Part shown: positions 30,871-41,227 of the stretch, piece by piece
Layout of the letters: each line of letters begins with the position of its first letter
Position numbering within the stretch: the first letter of the stretch is position 1
NCBI RefSeq assembly: GCF_900143245.1
Contig: NZ_FRDK01000002.1
Location: 310,001 to 374,000 of the forward strand
Direction of reading: 5' to 3'
Length of the DNA: 64,000 nucleotides
Source of the DNA: Flavobacterium fryxellicola
Lineage (GTDB): Bacteria > Bacteroidota > Bacteroidia > Flavobacteriales > Flavobacteriaceae
Notes under the pieces: generated by a model
What the model was told of the DNA's origin: nothing
Database searches by the model: none
Seen by the model: the letters and a program-made list of their open reading frames with translations, nothing else
Position numbers and translations under genes: made by a program

Positions 30871-33066
30871 TTACAAAACCAGTAATCCAAATTCTCTCAA
30901 GGTTTTGATTGGTTTTGAATACCAAAATAATTCAAAGTCTTCCAATTGAGTTTCAAAATCGGATTTAATTTCTTGAAAAGTATAAATTTTAGCATTGGAA
31001 ACGGAAATTTTAAGAAGTATTTCTGTCAACCATTCCCCTTCGTTTTTATTGGTTTGGATACTAAAACTTTCTTTTTTATCATGAAAAGTCAGCGTCATTA
31101 ATTCCCAAGAATTCCCTTTTTTAGATTTAGTAAAATGTTCTATAAAGGGCTTACCTCCTAACCAAACAATTTTGGCAGTTGGTTTTACATTAAAATCAGC
31201 GTCTTCTTGTAAAGCATCAAAAATGAAATCAGGCGAGATTTTAGTTTTTGGAATTTTAAACTCAAACCAATCCTGTAATTCATAGTCAAAACAGATTCCG
31301 TGCATGAAATTAAATAAAGATTTCTTAAGTCCAAAACTAAATTTATCGTGATCAATTCCTGTTGCATCTCTATAATTAATGTCATTATTAGCGAAAGTTC
31401 CAACCGCTTCGGTTTCCTTTACGACTCCAAATTTCTCTGGATACAAGCCCACTGGACTGTGCGCAGTCATCGCAAATTGATGCCAAAAACCAGATTGTAA
31501 CACGCCAACTTCAAATAATTGACGTACCATTTCGAGACTGTCTACCGTTTCTTGAATGGTTTGTGTGGGATATCCGTACATTAAATACGCATGAACCATA
31601 ACGCCAGCTTCGGTAAAATTCCGGGTCACTTTTGCGACTTGTTCGACCGTAACCCCTTTATCTATTAATTTTAATAACCGATCTGAAGCGACTTCGAGAC
31701 CGCCAGATACAGCGATACAACCGGATGCTTTTAGAAGCAAACATAAATCTTTCGTGAAACTTTTTTCAAATCGAATGTTGGTCCACCACGTCACTGCTAC
31801 TTTTCTGCGAAGGATTTCCAGAGCCAAGGCACGCATTAGGGCTGGAGGTGCTGCTTCATCAACAAAATGAAATCCGTTCTCACCCGTTTGTGCTATCATT
31901 TCCTCTATTCGATCACACAATAGATTCGCAGCAACGGGTTCGTAAATCTTAATATAATCCAAAGAAATATCGCAAAAAGTACATTTTCCCCAATAGCAAC
32001 CATGCGCCATAGTTAGCTTATTCCACCGACCGTCACTCCACATGCGGTGCATTGGATTCACAATTTCAATAACCGAAATGTATTTATCCAAAAACAAATC
32101 AGAATAATCCGGCGTTCCTACTTGTGACTGCTTGTAATCTGGTCTTGCTGAATTATTTTTATAAACTACTTTTCCATCTTCAACAAGAAATGTTCTTTTC
32201 CAAGCGTTATAACTTGGATTTTCGCTATTCTCTATTATTTCTTTCAAAGGCACTTCGCCATCATCCAAAGTGATGAAGTCTAAAAACTCAAAAACACGAG
32301 GATCGGATAGGGAACGCAATTCGGTATTTGGAAAACCACCACCCATGGAAATTTTAATATTCGGATAATTTTTCTTCACCCATTGCGCAGAACGAAACGC
32401 AGCATATAAGTTTCCTGGAAACGGAACTGAAATCAACAACATGGTGGGTTGAATATTCTCTATTTTTTGTTTTAAAATCGAAAGTAAAACCGCATCAATA
32501 TACGTTAATTCTTGCTGTAAAGCTTCATACAATTCATCAAAAGAATTGGCGCTTCGACCCAAACGTTCCGCATAGCGGCTGAATCCAAAATTAGCATCGA
32601 CACATTCTACAATAAAATCCGAAATATCTTCAAGGTACAAAGTCGCTAAATGTTTGGCTTTATCCTGTGTTCCCATAGTTCCAAAAGCCCAATCCAGTTC
32701 TTCTAGTTGTGCGAATCTCGAAGCTTCAGGCAAGAAATCTTCTTGACAGATTTGCAATGCTAAGGTTGGATTTTTACCTTGCAAAAAAGCAATTACGGAA
32801 TCAATGGTTTTGATATATTCCTCTTGTAACGCAATTATTCTTTTGGAATTCTCAGAAAGTTCACTTTTATAGTTTACACTTTGAACTTTAAACAAATCGA
32901 TAAGGCCTTCTTTCGAAAACAATTTCAAAATCACCTCAATCCCCAAATCTGCTTGAACTGATTCGACATTTAACGTATTTAAAAAGCCCTTGATATAGGC
33001 AGTGGCTGGATACGGCGTATTCAGTTGCGTAAAAGGAGGCGTGATGAGGAAGAGTTTGGTTTTCAA
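30871..33066 (-). CDS. B12-binding-like radical SAM protein
   Basis: 731 residues. The N-terminal part begins like a cobalamin-binding domain (LFLITPPFTQLNTPYP; ISMGGGFPNTELR near the middle). A radical SAM core follows with the CxxxCxxC cluster motif at about residues 355-362 (HGCYWGKCTFCDIS) and continues through AVSGGLEVASDRLL and MVHAYLMYGYPTQT. A C-terminal region of about 150 residues has no recognised domain. It probably binds a 4Fe-4S cluster and S-adenosylmethionine; the substrate is unknown. It is transcribed alone, 102 bases upstream of the carboxylase operon on the same strand; a functional link is not shown. Confidence 0.9.
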   Translation of the reverse strand: MKTKLFLITPPFTQLNTPYPATAYIKGFLNTLNVESVQADLGIEVILKLFSKEGLIDLFKVQSVNYKSELSENSKRIIALQEEYIKTIDSVIAFLQGKNPTLALQICQEDFLPEASRFAQLEELDWAFGTMGTQDKAKHLATLYLEDISDFIVECVDANFGFSRYAERLGRSANSFDELYEALQQELTYIDAVLLSILKQKIENIQPTMLLISVPFPGNLYAAFRSAQWVKKNYPNIKISMGGGFPNTELRSLSDPRVFEFLDFITLDDGEVPLKEIIENSENPSYNAWKRTFLVEDGKVVYKNNSARPDYKQSQVGTPDYSDLFLDKYISVIEIVNPMHRMWSDGRWNKLTMAHGCYWGKCTFCDISLDYIKIYEPVAANLLCDRIEEMIAQTGENGFHFVDEAAPPALMRALALEILRRKVAVTWWTNIRFEKSFTKDLCLLLKASGCIAVSGGLEVASDRLLKLIDKGVTVEQVAKVTRNFTEAGVMVHAYLMYGYPTQTIQETVDSLEMVRQLFEVGVLQSGFWHQFAMTAHSPVGLYPEKFGVVKETEAVGTFANNDINYRDATGIDHDKFSFGLKKSLFNFMHGICFDYELQDWFEFKIPKTKISPDFIFDALQEDADFNVKPTAKIVWLGGKPFIEHFTKSKKGNSWELMTLTFHDKKESFSIQTNKNEGEWLTEILLKISVSNAKIYTFQEIKSDFETQLEDFELFWYSKPIKTLREFGLLVL

Positions 33067-33158
33067 AAGACATTATTTTGTGCAAAAATAAGGGATATTT
33101 AAATAGTTTTTGTCAAAAGAAGCTAGAGACTGCCGTTATCTTTTTAAATAAAAAATAG

Positions 33159-33166
33159 TAATTTTG
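33159..33166 (+). promoter_or_regulatory. -7 box for the SBBP-repeat T9SS gene
   Basis: TAATTTTG matches TAnnTTTG. It overlaps the possible upstream start at 33164 and lies 45 bases before the ATG at 33212, which supports 33212 as the real start. Confidence 0.55.
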
Positions 33167-33211
33167 TTTTGTAGATATTTAAATACAGCTACAGTCCTTA
33201 TAATAACTCGA

Positions 33212-36200
33212 ATGAAACAAATATTACTTTCCCTTTTATTATTAATTATTACACCTTCCTTTGCGCAACAAAAAAAGAAATCAATAGGTTTCATTGAAAA
33301 CAAAGGACAGATTACAGACCAAAACGGAAAACCTAATCCAGCTGTTCAGTTTTTATTAAATACTGCTGGATTAAATGTTCAGATAAAAAAGAATGGATTC
33401 TCCTATGACATTTATGAAGTCAAAAAAAAGCCTGCAAAACACCGTATCGAGGGTAGCAATACTTTTTCATCACTAGCAAAAAAAGATAAAAAAGCAACTA
33501 ATTATACTTTAGAATACGTTTTTCATAGAATTGACATTGACTTTGTCAACTCTAACTCCAACGTAAAATTAATCTCCAATGAAAAATCTGCAGACTATGA
33601 TACCTATTATAATATCCCAAACAAACCAGAAGGAATAATAGGAGTTCATACATTTAAACAAATCACTTACCAAAATATTTATCCTAATATTGATGTCGTT
33701 TTTACAATTCCAGCGGACACTTTAAAACCAGTTGAATATAATTTTGTAATACATCCAAAAGGAAAAATTTCGGATATTCAACTCAAATTTAATGGCGCTA
33801 AAACGGAGTTAGTGGATCACAAAATCAAAATGAATGTACGTTTTGGAAAAATGGAAGAAACACTTCCGGCTAGTTGGACTGAAGATGGGATAGCAAAAAA
33901 AGAAATAGCTGTTGGTTACAAAAAAATTAAAAAGAATGTTTACGGTTTTGAAACAGAGAATCAAATTACAAATAAAACAGTAATTATTGATCCTGTTCCG
34001 GTGCGATTGTGGGGTACTTATTATGCCGGAAACAATAGTGAATACTCAACTGACATATGTAATGACAAAAACAATAATGTTTATTTTTCAGGCTATACAG
34101 AAAGTACAACAAATATAGCTACATCAGGATCCTCTCCAGTACCATATTTTTACATTAATGGATTTATAGCAAAATTCGATTCAAATGGAACAAGAATTTG
34201 GGGTGTTTATTATTCCACTACTCCAACAACTATTAAAGTAGATTCTAATGAAAATCTGTACTTCACTGGAAAAACTTGGGGGGAAACAAATGTATCAACT
34301 CCAGGATCACATCAGCCACTACATGCTGAGTATGACGATGCCTATTTAGTTAAATTAAATTCTTTTGGAATAAGAGAATGGGGAACTTATTATGGAGGCT
34401 TTTCATCCGATAAAGGAAATGATATTAGTTTTGACAATGACAACAACGTTTATTTGGTTGGTGTTACAGGCAGTTATGGAAATATTGGAACAAATAATAC
34501 TCATCAACCTACCCATGCAGTAGGCTATCTTGATGATGATGGTTTCATTGCCAAATTTACTACTCAGGGAGTTAGAGTTTGGGGAACTTACTTTGGTGGA
34601 ACTAATGGGGATCAAATTCTTTCATCAAATATTTCTGATGATGGTTTTTTATATGTAACTGGTAATACCCGCAGTACTACAGGCATATCAACTTCAAATT
34701 CATATCAACCAAATATGATTGGCTATGCCTCTGGTATGATTTCTAAATTTACTTTAGATGGACAAAGAGTTTGGGGCACTTATTTTAGTGGGAATACTAG
34801 TGGTACCATTACAAAATCAAAAATAAATAACAATTTCCTATACCTGACAGGCATAACAAATAGTCGTGACAATTTGAATAGTAATGGAACTTTTAATGAA
34901 AATTTTATAGACTTACCACTGAATTTTGGTTTCAGCAGTTATATTTCTAAATTTGATATTACTACCCAAAGTCTAGTTTGGGGCACCTATTTTGGAGAAT
35001 TCGTACAGGATTTAAAAGTTAATTCAAACAATAAAGTTTTCGTTACAGGATGTACAAATCAGGATACAGGTATAGCAACTGCCGGATCATATTCTTCAAG
35101 CAGACAGAGACAAGATGCCTATCTAATAAAGTTAAACGAAATCGGACAAAGAGAATGGGGTACTTATTATGGAGGAAATGGTAACGAAGGAATCAATGGA
35201 GCAGCGGATGTTAACAATAAAATGTCGTTGGATCAATTGGATAACATCTATTTAGTAGGTAATACAACCAGTACTACAGGAATTTCAACTCCGGGAGCAC
35301 ATCAAGAAAATTACATACTAAATTCAGTAGGTGGGCTAAATAATATATATTTAGCCAAATTTCAAGATTGCCTTTCTTCTCCAGAAATCTCTTCCAATTC
35401 CCCAATCTGTATTGGGAATACCATAGAATTAAAAGCATCTGGCGGAACAAATTATGCTTGGACGGGGCCAAATAGCTTTGCTTCTTCTATACAAAATCCA
35501 ACTATTCTTAACGCAACAACTTTAGACAGCGGGGAATACCGTTGTTTAATTACAGGAACAGGCGGATGCGATGATACCAAAACAGTTGCTGTACTTGTTG
35601 GAGACATTCAAGCACCTTTACCCGATCTTGCAACTCTTCCAACAATTAGTGGAGATTGTAATACTCAAATCACAAAAATCCCAACAGCTACAGATGCATG
35701 TGCAGGAACGATTTTGGCGACAACGGCAAATTCTTTGACGTATAATTTACCTGGAACATATACCATTGTTTGGAAATTCGATGATGGAAATGGAAACTCC
35801 GTAAATCAAAACCAAACGGTTACTATTACCAATCAATCTTTACCAACATCGAATTCTCCCCAAACCTTCTGTATTGAACAAAACGCAACCACAAACGATA
35901 TAGTCATCTCAGGACAAAACATAAAATGGTATGATACTCAAACAAATGGAAACTCAGTACCAAACGCAACAATTCTTCAAAATGGCACAACTTATTACGC
36001 TTCGCAAACCATCAACGGTTGTGAGAGTGAAAGAATTCCAGTTGTTATAAACATCCAAAATACTCTTGCACCAACTGGAACCGCCAACCAAACTTTTTGT
36101 AGCAGTCAAAACCCTACTTTAGCAACTATTAGCGCAACAGGAACCGCTATTAAGTGGTATGACGCAGCAATAAACGGAATTCTTTTACCAACAACAACTT

Positions 36201-37264
36201 TACTTCAAAACGGAATCACGTATTATGCTTCGCAAACAGAAAATAGCTGCGAAAGCACTACTCGCTTGGCTGTACAAAGTACTCTCATCACTACGTTACC
36301 TGCTACTAATTATGAGGAATCTCTTTGTGATGATTCCAATGACGGTAAAGAAACCGTGAATTTACCTGCATATAATTCAAATTTAATTGGAACGACTTCC
36401 GGTTACACTTTTTCCTATTACTCTACTTTTTCTGGAGCCGAAACTGAAGCAGCAGCAAATAAAATTATGAATACCAATAGCTATCCGCTCAACTTAGGAA
36501 CAAATGAGATCTACGTCCGCATCAATTCAAATACACCTTGTTATGCCATTGCGGTTTTAAAATTAATAGTAGTTTCTAAACCAATTATCACAATTGCAGA
36601 TACCGTTCCTATTTGTGAAAATAGTGCAATCACTATTCATGCTAACCCTGGTTACGATTCCTATTTATGGTCTACTGGAGAAACGACTCCTTCAATCATA
36701 GTCATCAATCCCGGAAATTATTCGGTTACTGTGACCCAAAACTATGGTACAATTAACTGCTCCAATACTAAAAACTTTGCAGTAAAAAAATCGGCTATTG
36801 CTGTTATAACTTCAATAGAAACTAAGGATTGGACAGATAACAGCAACATGATCACTGTTTACACGACTGGTTCTGGGGATTTTGAATATTCAATTGATGG
36901 AATACAGTATCAAAATAGCAATGAATTCAGTACTCTTCTTAACGGCAATTATACAGTATTTGTCCGAGATAAAAATGGCTGTGGAATCGCCACTGATGAA
37001 GTTTTTTTATTAATGTATCCTAAATTTTTTACTCCAAACGGAGATAGTTATAATGACACGTGGAGTATTCGTTTTTCTGAAAATGAACCCGAATTAACCG
37101 CTAAAATCTTTGATCGCTATGGAAAATTAATCAAAACTCTAAATCAAAACCAAACATGGAACGGAACTTATAACAATCAGCAACTTCCCTCAGATGACTA
37201 TTGGTTTATAGTTACTAGAGCAGATGGAAAAGAGTACAAAGGTCATTTTAGCTTAAAGCGATAA
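33212..37264 (+). CDS. T9SS type B protein with SBBP propeller repeats
   Basis: 1350 residues from MKQILLSLLLL. The frame runs back to 33164, but a promoter box overlaps that point and the signal peptide (ending PSFAQQ) starts here. After an N-terminal domain typical of SBBP proteins (FIENKGQI...), about eight beta-propeller-like SBBP repeats follow (WGTYYGG, DNNVYLVGVT, about 280-730), then an HYR/Ig-like region (LPTISGDCNTQ), two Ig-like repeats with YYASQT, and a C-terminal type B sorting domain (FFTPNGDSYNDTW, IFDRYGK, SDDYWF, ending GHFSLKR). It should be secreted by T9SS. The target is unknown. Confidence 0.92.
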   Translation: MKQILLSLLLLIITPSFAQQKKKSIGFIENKGQITDQNGKPNPAVQFLLNTAGLNVQIKKNGFSYDIYEVKKKPAKHRIEGSNTFSSLAKKDKKATNYTLEYVFHRIDIDFVNSNSNVKLISNEKSADYDTYYNIPNKPEGIIGVHTFKQITYQNIYPNIDVVFTIPADTLKPVEYNFVIHPKGKISDIQLKFNGAKTELVDHKIKMNVRFGKMEETLPASWTEDGIAKKEIAVGYKKIKKNVYGFETENQITNKTVIIDPVPVRLWGTYYAGNNSEYSTDICNDKNNNVYFSGYTESTTNIATSGSSPVPYFYINGFIAKFDSNGTRIWGVYYSTTPTTIKVDSNENLYFTGKTWGETNVSTPGSHQPLHAEYDDAYLVKLNSFGIREWGTYYGGFSSDKGNDISFDNDNNVYLVGVTGSYGNIGTNNTHQPTHAVGYLDDDGFIAKFTTQGVRVWGTYFGGTNGDQILSSNISDDGFLYVTGNTRSTTGISTSNSYQPNMIGYASGMISKFTLDGQRVWGTYFSGNTSGTITKSKINNNFLYLTGITNSRDNLNSNGTFNENFIDLPLNFGFSSYISKFDITTQSLVWGTYFGEFVQDLKVNSNNKVFVTGCTNQDTGIATAGSYSSSRQRQDAYLIKLNEIGQREWGTYYGGNGNEGINGAADVNNKMSLDQLDNIYLVGNTTSTTGISTPGAHQENYILNSVGGLNNIYLAKFQDCLSSPEISSNSPICIGNTIELKASGGTNYAWTGPNSFASSIQNPTILNATTLDSGEYRCLITGTGGCDDTKTVAVLVGDIQAPLPDLATLPTISGDCNTQITKIPTATDACAGTILATTANSLTYNLPGTYTIVWKFDDGNGNSVNQNQTVTITNQSLPTSNSPQTFCIEQNATTNDIVISGQNIKWYDTQTNGNSVPNATILQNGTTYYASQTINGCESERIPVVINIQNTLAPTGTANQTFCSSQNPTLATISATGTAIKWYDAAINGILLPTTTLLQNGITYYASQTENSCESTTRLAVQSTLITTLPATNYEESLCDDSNDGKETVNLPAYNSNLIGTTSGYTFSYYSTFSGAETEAAANKIMNTNSYPLNLGTNEIYVRINSNTPCYAIAVLKLIVVSKPIITIADTVPICENSAITIHANPGYDSYLWSTGETTPSIIVINPGNYSVTVTQNYGTINCSNTKNFAVKKSAIAVITSIETKDWTDNSNMITVYTTGSGDFEYSIDGIQYQNSNEFSTLLNGNYTVFVRDKNGCGIATDEVFLLMYPKFFTPNGDSYNDTWSIRFSENEPELTAKIFDRYGKLIKTLNQNQTWNGTYNNQQLPSDDYWFIVTRADGKEYKGHFSLKR

Positions 37265-37268
37265 AAGC

Positions 37269-37306
37269 AAAAAGGGTCGGCTACATTATTTTAGCCCATC
37301 TTTTTC
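37269..37306. terminator. Possible bidirectional terminator between convergent genes
   Basis: GGCTA (37279-37283) and TAGCC (37292-37296) can pair, with A and T tracts on the two sides. The stem is short, so support is moderate. Confidence 0.45.
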
Positions 37307-37318
37307 GAAGATTTTTTG

Positions 37319-38602
37319 TTAAAAAGCATGCTCCTGCTTACTAATTACTAGTAACGCAAACAACGAAATACAAGCCGCTAACGTCAAATAGAAACCAACA
37401 TAAGCTAAACTATAAGTGGATGCTAACCAAATAGCAATCATAGGCGCAAATGCCGCTCCCAAAATACCTGCTAAATTAAAAGTCAAAGAAGCACCAGAAT
37501 AACGAATAGTAGTAGGAAATAATTCTGATAAGAAAGTACCCAGTGGTCCATAAGTAAACCCCATTAAAGCCATTCCTACACATAAAAAGAAAGTGACCAT
37601 CACAACACTACCTGAATTAAGAAAATAAGAGAATGTAAAACCAAACAATGCAATTGCTACTGTGGCAATGATCAACATTTTACGACGCCCAATTTTATCG
37701 GCAACAACTGCCGAAATGGGAATGAATGCTGCAAAAAACAGTACTGAGAACAACTGAATCAATAAGAAATCCCTTTTTGCAAAACCCAAATCCGATGTCG
37801 CCCAACTTAAAGTAAAAACGGTCATCAAGTAAAAAACTAAAAAAGTAGTAATGGCAGCAAAGGTGCCAAAAATAAGTTGGTTTTTATACGATTTAATCAA
37901 TGTTAAGAAAGGAATTTTCACCTTTTCCTGTTCTTTTTTTGAATTTTCAAAGGAAGGAGTTTCAGTGATCTTAGTTCGGATATAAAAACCAACTACAACC
38001 AAAAGCGAACTAGCTAGAAAAGGAATTCGCCAACCGTAATTCATAAAATCTTCATTGCTCAAAGTATCTGTCAAGAGTAAAAATGTCCCACCAGATAACA
38101 ACAATCCTATTGGAGCGCCAAGTTGTGGAAACATACCGTACCAAGCCCTTTTATTAGGTGGCGCATTTTCAATAGCTAATAAAACCGCTCCACCCCACTC
38201 GCCTCCTAAACCAACACCTTGCCCAAATCGACACAACATCAATAACAAAGGAGCAGCAACTCCAATACTGGCATAACTTGGCAAAAAACCAATGGCAACG
38301 GTCGAAATTCCCATCGTCAACAAGGCAGCTACTAAAGTGAATTTACGACCAATTTTATCGCCATAATGTCCAAAAAATGCAGAACCTAGCGGACGGGACA
38401 GAAAAGCAATTGAAAAAGTGGCTAATGATTGTAAAGTCGCCAAAGTAGTATCTGAAGATGGAAAAAATAACTGTGGAAAAACCAGTACAGCAGCATTAGC
38501 ATAAATATAAAAATCAAAAAACTCTATCGTAGTACCAATTAAACTGCCAAAAAGAACATGTTTTAATGAGTTTTTGGTGTCAGGCCTTGAATTATCTTTC
38601 AT
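37319..38602 (-). CDS. MFS transporter, metabolite:H+ symporter (MHS) type
   Basis: 427 residues with about twelve hydrophobic segments. The N-terminal sequence (HVLFGSLIGTTIEFFDFYIY), GHYGDKIGRKFTL after TM2 and CRFGQGVGLGGEWGGA are signatures of the MHS family, which includes proline/betaine and dicarboxylate:H+ symporters. It sits in the inner membrane and takes up a small organic solute with protons; the substrate cannot be told from sequence. It is a single gene on the minus strand, convergent with the SBBP protein and divergent from bshC. Confidence 0.92.
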   Translation of the reverse strand: MKDNSRPDTKNSLKHVLFGSLIGTTIEFFDFYIYANAAVLVFPQLFFPSSDTTLATLQSLATFSIAFLSRPLGSAFFGHYGDKIGRKFTLVAALLTMGISTVAIGFLPSYASIGVAAPLLLMLCRFGQGVGLGGEWGGAVLLAIENAPPNKRAWYGMFPQLGAPIGLLLSGGTFLLLTDTLSNEDFMNYGWRIPFLASSLLVVVGFYIRTKITETPSFENSKKEQEKVKIPFLTLIKSYKNQLIFGTFAAITTFLVFYLMTVFTLSWATSDLGFAKRDFLLIQLFSVLFFAAFIPISAVVADKIGRRKMLIIATVAIALFGFTFSYFLNSGSVVMVTFFLCVGMALMGFTYGPLGTFLSELFPTTIRYSGASLTFNLAGILGAAFAPMIAIWLASTYSLAYVGFYLTLAACISLFALLVISKQEHAF

Positions 38603-38706
38603 AAGATTGTTAAAAATATTTCAATAAAAATGCTACTATTTTTCGAAAGTAACAAATAAATAATTCCAATAATTATTGGTAATTTAGCAACATATAAAAC
38701 TTTATT

Positions 38707-40296
38707 ATGCCAACCGACTGTATCAGCTATCAGAATTCCGGATATTTTTCAGCTTTGATGAATGATTATTTAGACCAGAAGACCAAATTAACACCTTTAT
38801 ATAACAGATTTCCAACGCTTGATAACTTCGAAGCACAAATTATCGAAAAGCAAACCAACTTTGACAACGCTACCCGAAAAACATTGGTTTCAGTTTTACA
38901 AAAACAATATTTAAAGCTTGAAACTTCGGTAAAAACACAACAAAATATTGAGAATTTATCGCATTCAAATGCATTCACCGTTACCACTGGCCATCAATTA
39001 AATTTATTTAGTGGACCCCTTTATTTTTTATACAAAATCATTTCGACTATTAATTTAACAACCGAATTAAAAACGAAATATCCCAACAATAATTTTGTTC
39101 CCATCTATTGGATGGCAACGGAGGATCATGATTTTGAAGAAATAAATTATTTCAATTTTAAAGGCAAAAAATTTCGTTGGAATAAAGATAGCACAGGTCC
39201 CGTTGGACGATTATCTACAAGTGGCTTAGCTGATTTCCTAGAGGTATACAAGCTGGAATTAGGTAGTAGCACGAATGCGGAAACGTTAAAAAAATTATTT
39301 AAAGATTCCTATCTTGATCATGACAACCTAGCTGATGCGACTCGATTTTTAGCAAATGCACTTTTTGGCGACCATGGATTGGTTGTTTTAGATGCAGATG
39401 ATGCGGCTTTAAAACGCCACTTTATTCCTTATGCAAAAGAGGAATTACTACATCAATCTTCCCATAAATTAGTGTTAGAAACTGCCGAAAAATTAAAAGA
39501 CTATACTGTTCAAGTAAATCCACGAGACATTAATTTGTTTTATATCGAAGATACCCTGCGCGAACGCATTATTATTGAAAATGAAAAATATAAAATAAAC
39601 CACACTAAAATGGAATTTTCTGAATTGGAAATCGTATCCCTTTTAGAAAATTATCCAGAGAAATTTAGTCCCAATGTGATTATGCGTCCGTTGTATCAGG
39701 AAGTCATCCTTCCAAATTTATGTTACATTGGTGGAGGTGGCGAAATTGCCTATTGGCTGGAATTAAAATCCTTTTTTGCAGTTGCAAAAATAACTTTCCC
39801 AATCCTTTTACTCCGTAATTCAGTGGTATTAGCAACCGAAAAACAAGCCAAAAAAGCAGACAAACTGGATTTAGATTGGACTGATTTATTTTCAAAACAA
39901 GTACATTTAGTAAATAATAGAACTTCCAAATTGTCTGAATTCCCTATTGATTTGGCTACTTTAAAAGAGCAACTGCGGCAGCAATTCGAATCATTGTATG
40001 CCATAGCCAATCAAACGGATAATTCCTTCATGGGAGCGGTAAAAGCACAAGAAACTAAGCAAATGAAAGGCCTCGCAAATCTTGAAAAGCGCTTATTAAA
40101 GGCGCAAAAAAGAAAATTAAGTGCCGTTTTAGAACGCATCACCGACTTGCAAAACGAACTGTTTCCCAACCAAAGTCTACAAGAACGGCAAACTAATTTT
40201 TCCGAATTTTATTTAGAATACGGCGAAAATCTGATTCCAAGATTAATTGAACAACTCAAACCATTAGACAATACATTTGAGAGTATTGTATTTTAA
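38707..40296 (+). CDS. bshC: Bacillithiol synthase BshC (cysteine-adding enzyme)
   Basis: 529 residues, the usual BshC length. By family knowledge it joins cysteine to glucosaminyl-malate in the last step of bacillithiol synthesis. The family stretch VTTGHQLNLFSGPLYFLYKI, then YWMATEDHDFEEI, the Rossmann-like core and the C-terminal helical coiled region are present. It occurs in Firmicutes and in many Flavobacteria. The other bacillithiol genes (bshA, bshB) are not in this window. It is single, divergent from the MFS transporter. Confidence 0.94.
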   Translation: MPTDCISYQNSGYFSALMNDYLDQKTKLTPLYNRFPTLDNFEAQIIEKQTNFDNATRKTLVSVLQKQYLKLETSVKTQQNIENLSHSNAFTVTTGHQLNLFSGPLYFLYKIISTINLTTELKTKYPNNNFVPIYWMATEDHDFEEINYFNFKGKKFRWNKDSTGPVGRLSTSGLADFLEVYKLELGSSTNAETLKKLFKDSYLDHDNLADATRFLANALFGDHGLVVLDADDAALKRHFIPYAKEELLHQSSHKLVLETAEKLKDYTVQVNPRDINLFYIEDTLRERIIIENEKYKINHTKMEFSELEIVSLLENYPEKFSPNVIMRPLYQEVILPNLCYIGGGGEIAYWLELKSFFAVAKITFPILLLRNSVVLATEKQAKKADKLDLDWTDLFSKQVHLVNNRTSKLSEFPIDLATLKEQLRQQFESLYAIANQTDNSFMGAVKAQETKQMKGLANLEKRLLKAQKRKLSAVLERITDLQNELFPNQSLQERQTNFSEFYLEYGENLIPRLIEQLKPLDNTFESIVF

Positions 40297-40323
40297 CTAG
40301 ATTATGGCTATTTGAATATCAAA

Positions 40324-40359
40324 TTTGTAATAATAATCAATAAAAAAATACTATTTTTG
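40324..40359 (+). promoter_or_regulatory. ndk promoter (-33 and -7 boxes)
   Basis: TTTG at 40324-40327 and TATTTTTG at 40352-40359 match the Bacteroidota -33/-7 pattern, with 24 bases between them, slightly long. The ATG follows 23 bases later. Confidence 0.6.
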
Positions 40360-40382
40360 CACAAAATTTAAAAAAATAAAAA

Positions 40383-40802
40383 ATGGCTACTAATAGAACA
40401 TTTACAATGATTAAGCCGGATGCTGTTGCTAACGGACACATCGGAAACATACTTGCAATGATTACAACTGCAGGTTTCAAAATCGTTTCTTTGAAATTAA
40501 CACAATTAACAGTTGCTGACGCTCAAGCTTTTTACGAAGTACACGCTGCAAGACCTTTCTATGGTGAATTAGTTGAATTCATGTCAAGAGGACCAATTGT
40601 TGCTGCTATTTTAGAAAAAGACAATGCAGTTGAAGATTTTAGAACTTTAATTGGTGCTACAAACCCAGCGGAAGCTGCTGAAGGAACGATCCGTAAAGCT
40701 TACGCAACTTCTATTGGAGAAAATGCTGTTCACGGTTCTGATAGCGATGAAAATGCAGCTATTGAAGGTGCTTTCCATTTTGCTGGAAGAGAGCAATTCT
40801 AA
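40383..40802 (+). CDS. ndk: Nucleoside-diphosphate kinase
   Basis: 139 residues. It transfers the gamma-phosphate from NTPs to NDPs through a phospho-histidine and balances cytoplasmic nucleotide pools. The sequence starts [10 protein letters not shown], contains the catalytic histidine in NAVHGSDS (about residue 117), and has [15 protein letters not shown] and GATNP. Length and motifs are standard. A good promoter is upstream and a bidirectional terminator follows, so it is a single-gene unit. Confidence 0.97.
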   Translation: MATNRTFTMIKPDAVANGHIGNILAMITTAGFKIVSLKLTQLTVADAQAFYEVHAARPFYGELVEFMSRGPIVAAILEKDNAVEDFRTLIGATNPAEAAEGTIRKAYATSIGENAVHGSDSDENAAIEGAFHFAGREQF

Positions 40803-40842
40803 TTTAAGATTTCAGATTGCTGAACTGAGATTTCAGATTCAA

Positions 40843-40880
40843 TAAAAAATTCCCGTTTCCAAAAGGAACGGGAATTTTTA
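40843..40880. terminator. Bidirectional terminator between ndk and the DUF721 gene
   Basis: ATTCCCGTT (40849-40857) pairs with AACGGGAAT (40867-40875), with an A-run before and a T-run after. Confidence 0.85.
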
Positions 40881-40930
40881 TATATAGCAAAATCGGAAAT
40901 CAAAAACCGTTCATCAAAAAACTATAATCT

Positions 40931-41227
40931 TCACCTCAAAACTACATCCTTCACGACATCTCGTCGCAGTTCCTCATTAATCATCGCCACAATTTTAGAC
41001 TTTCCGTGACTTAATTCTTCGCGTAGAACAGACGAAGTTAGCTCAACATACAAAGTACTTCCTTTCAAAACTACATTGTTAGTATAACTATTTACACCAT
41101 TCCCCATCAAATTTTTCCAAGCGTCTTTCACATCAATTTGATCCATGCCGGGTTGCAACTTATTCACTTGGATGATTTGTTTTAAAACATCCCCTATACT
41201 ACTTTGATTATTTAGTCGTTTCGCCAT
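40931..41227 (-). CDS. DUF721 domain protein (DciA-like)
   Basis: 98 residues, one DUF721 domain (VKDAWKNLMGNGVNSYTNNV, LYVELTSSVLREELSHGKSKI). DUF721 is the core of DciA, which helps load or regulate the replicative helicase in many bacteria; for this short Bacteroidota form the role is likely but not proven. Its first 20 bases overlap the 3' end of the lipoprotein gene at 41208, in another frame, so the two are translated from one message. Confidence 0.88.
   Translation of the reverse strand: MAKRLNNQSSIGDVLKQIIQVNKLQPGMDQIDVKDAWKNLMGNGVNSYTNNVVLKGSTLYVELTSSVLREELSHGKSKIVAMINEELRRDVVKDVVLR

Noticed and set aside
33164..33211. Upstream start for the SBBP-repeat protein
   Set aside because: A -7 box (33159-33166) overlaps it and the signal peptide begins at the ATG at 33212.
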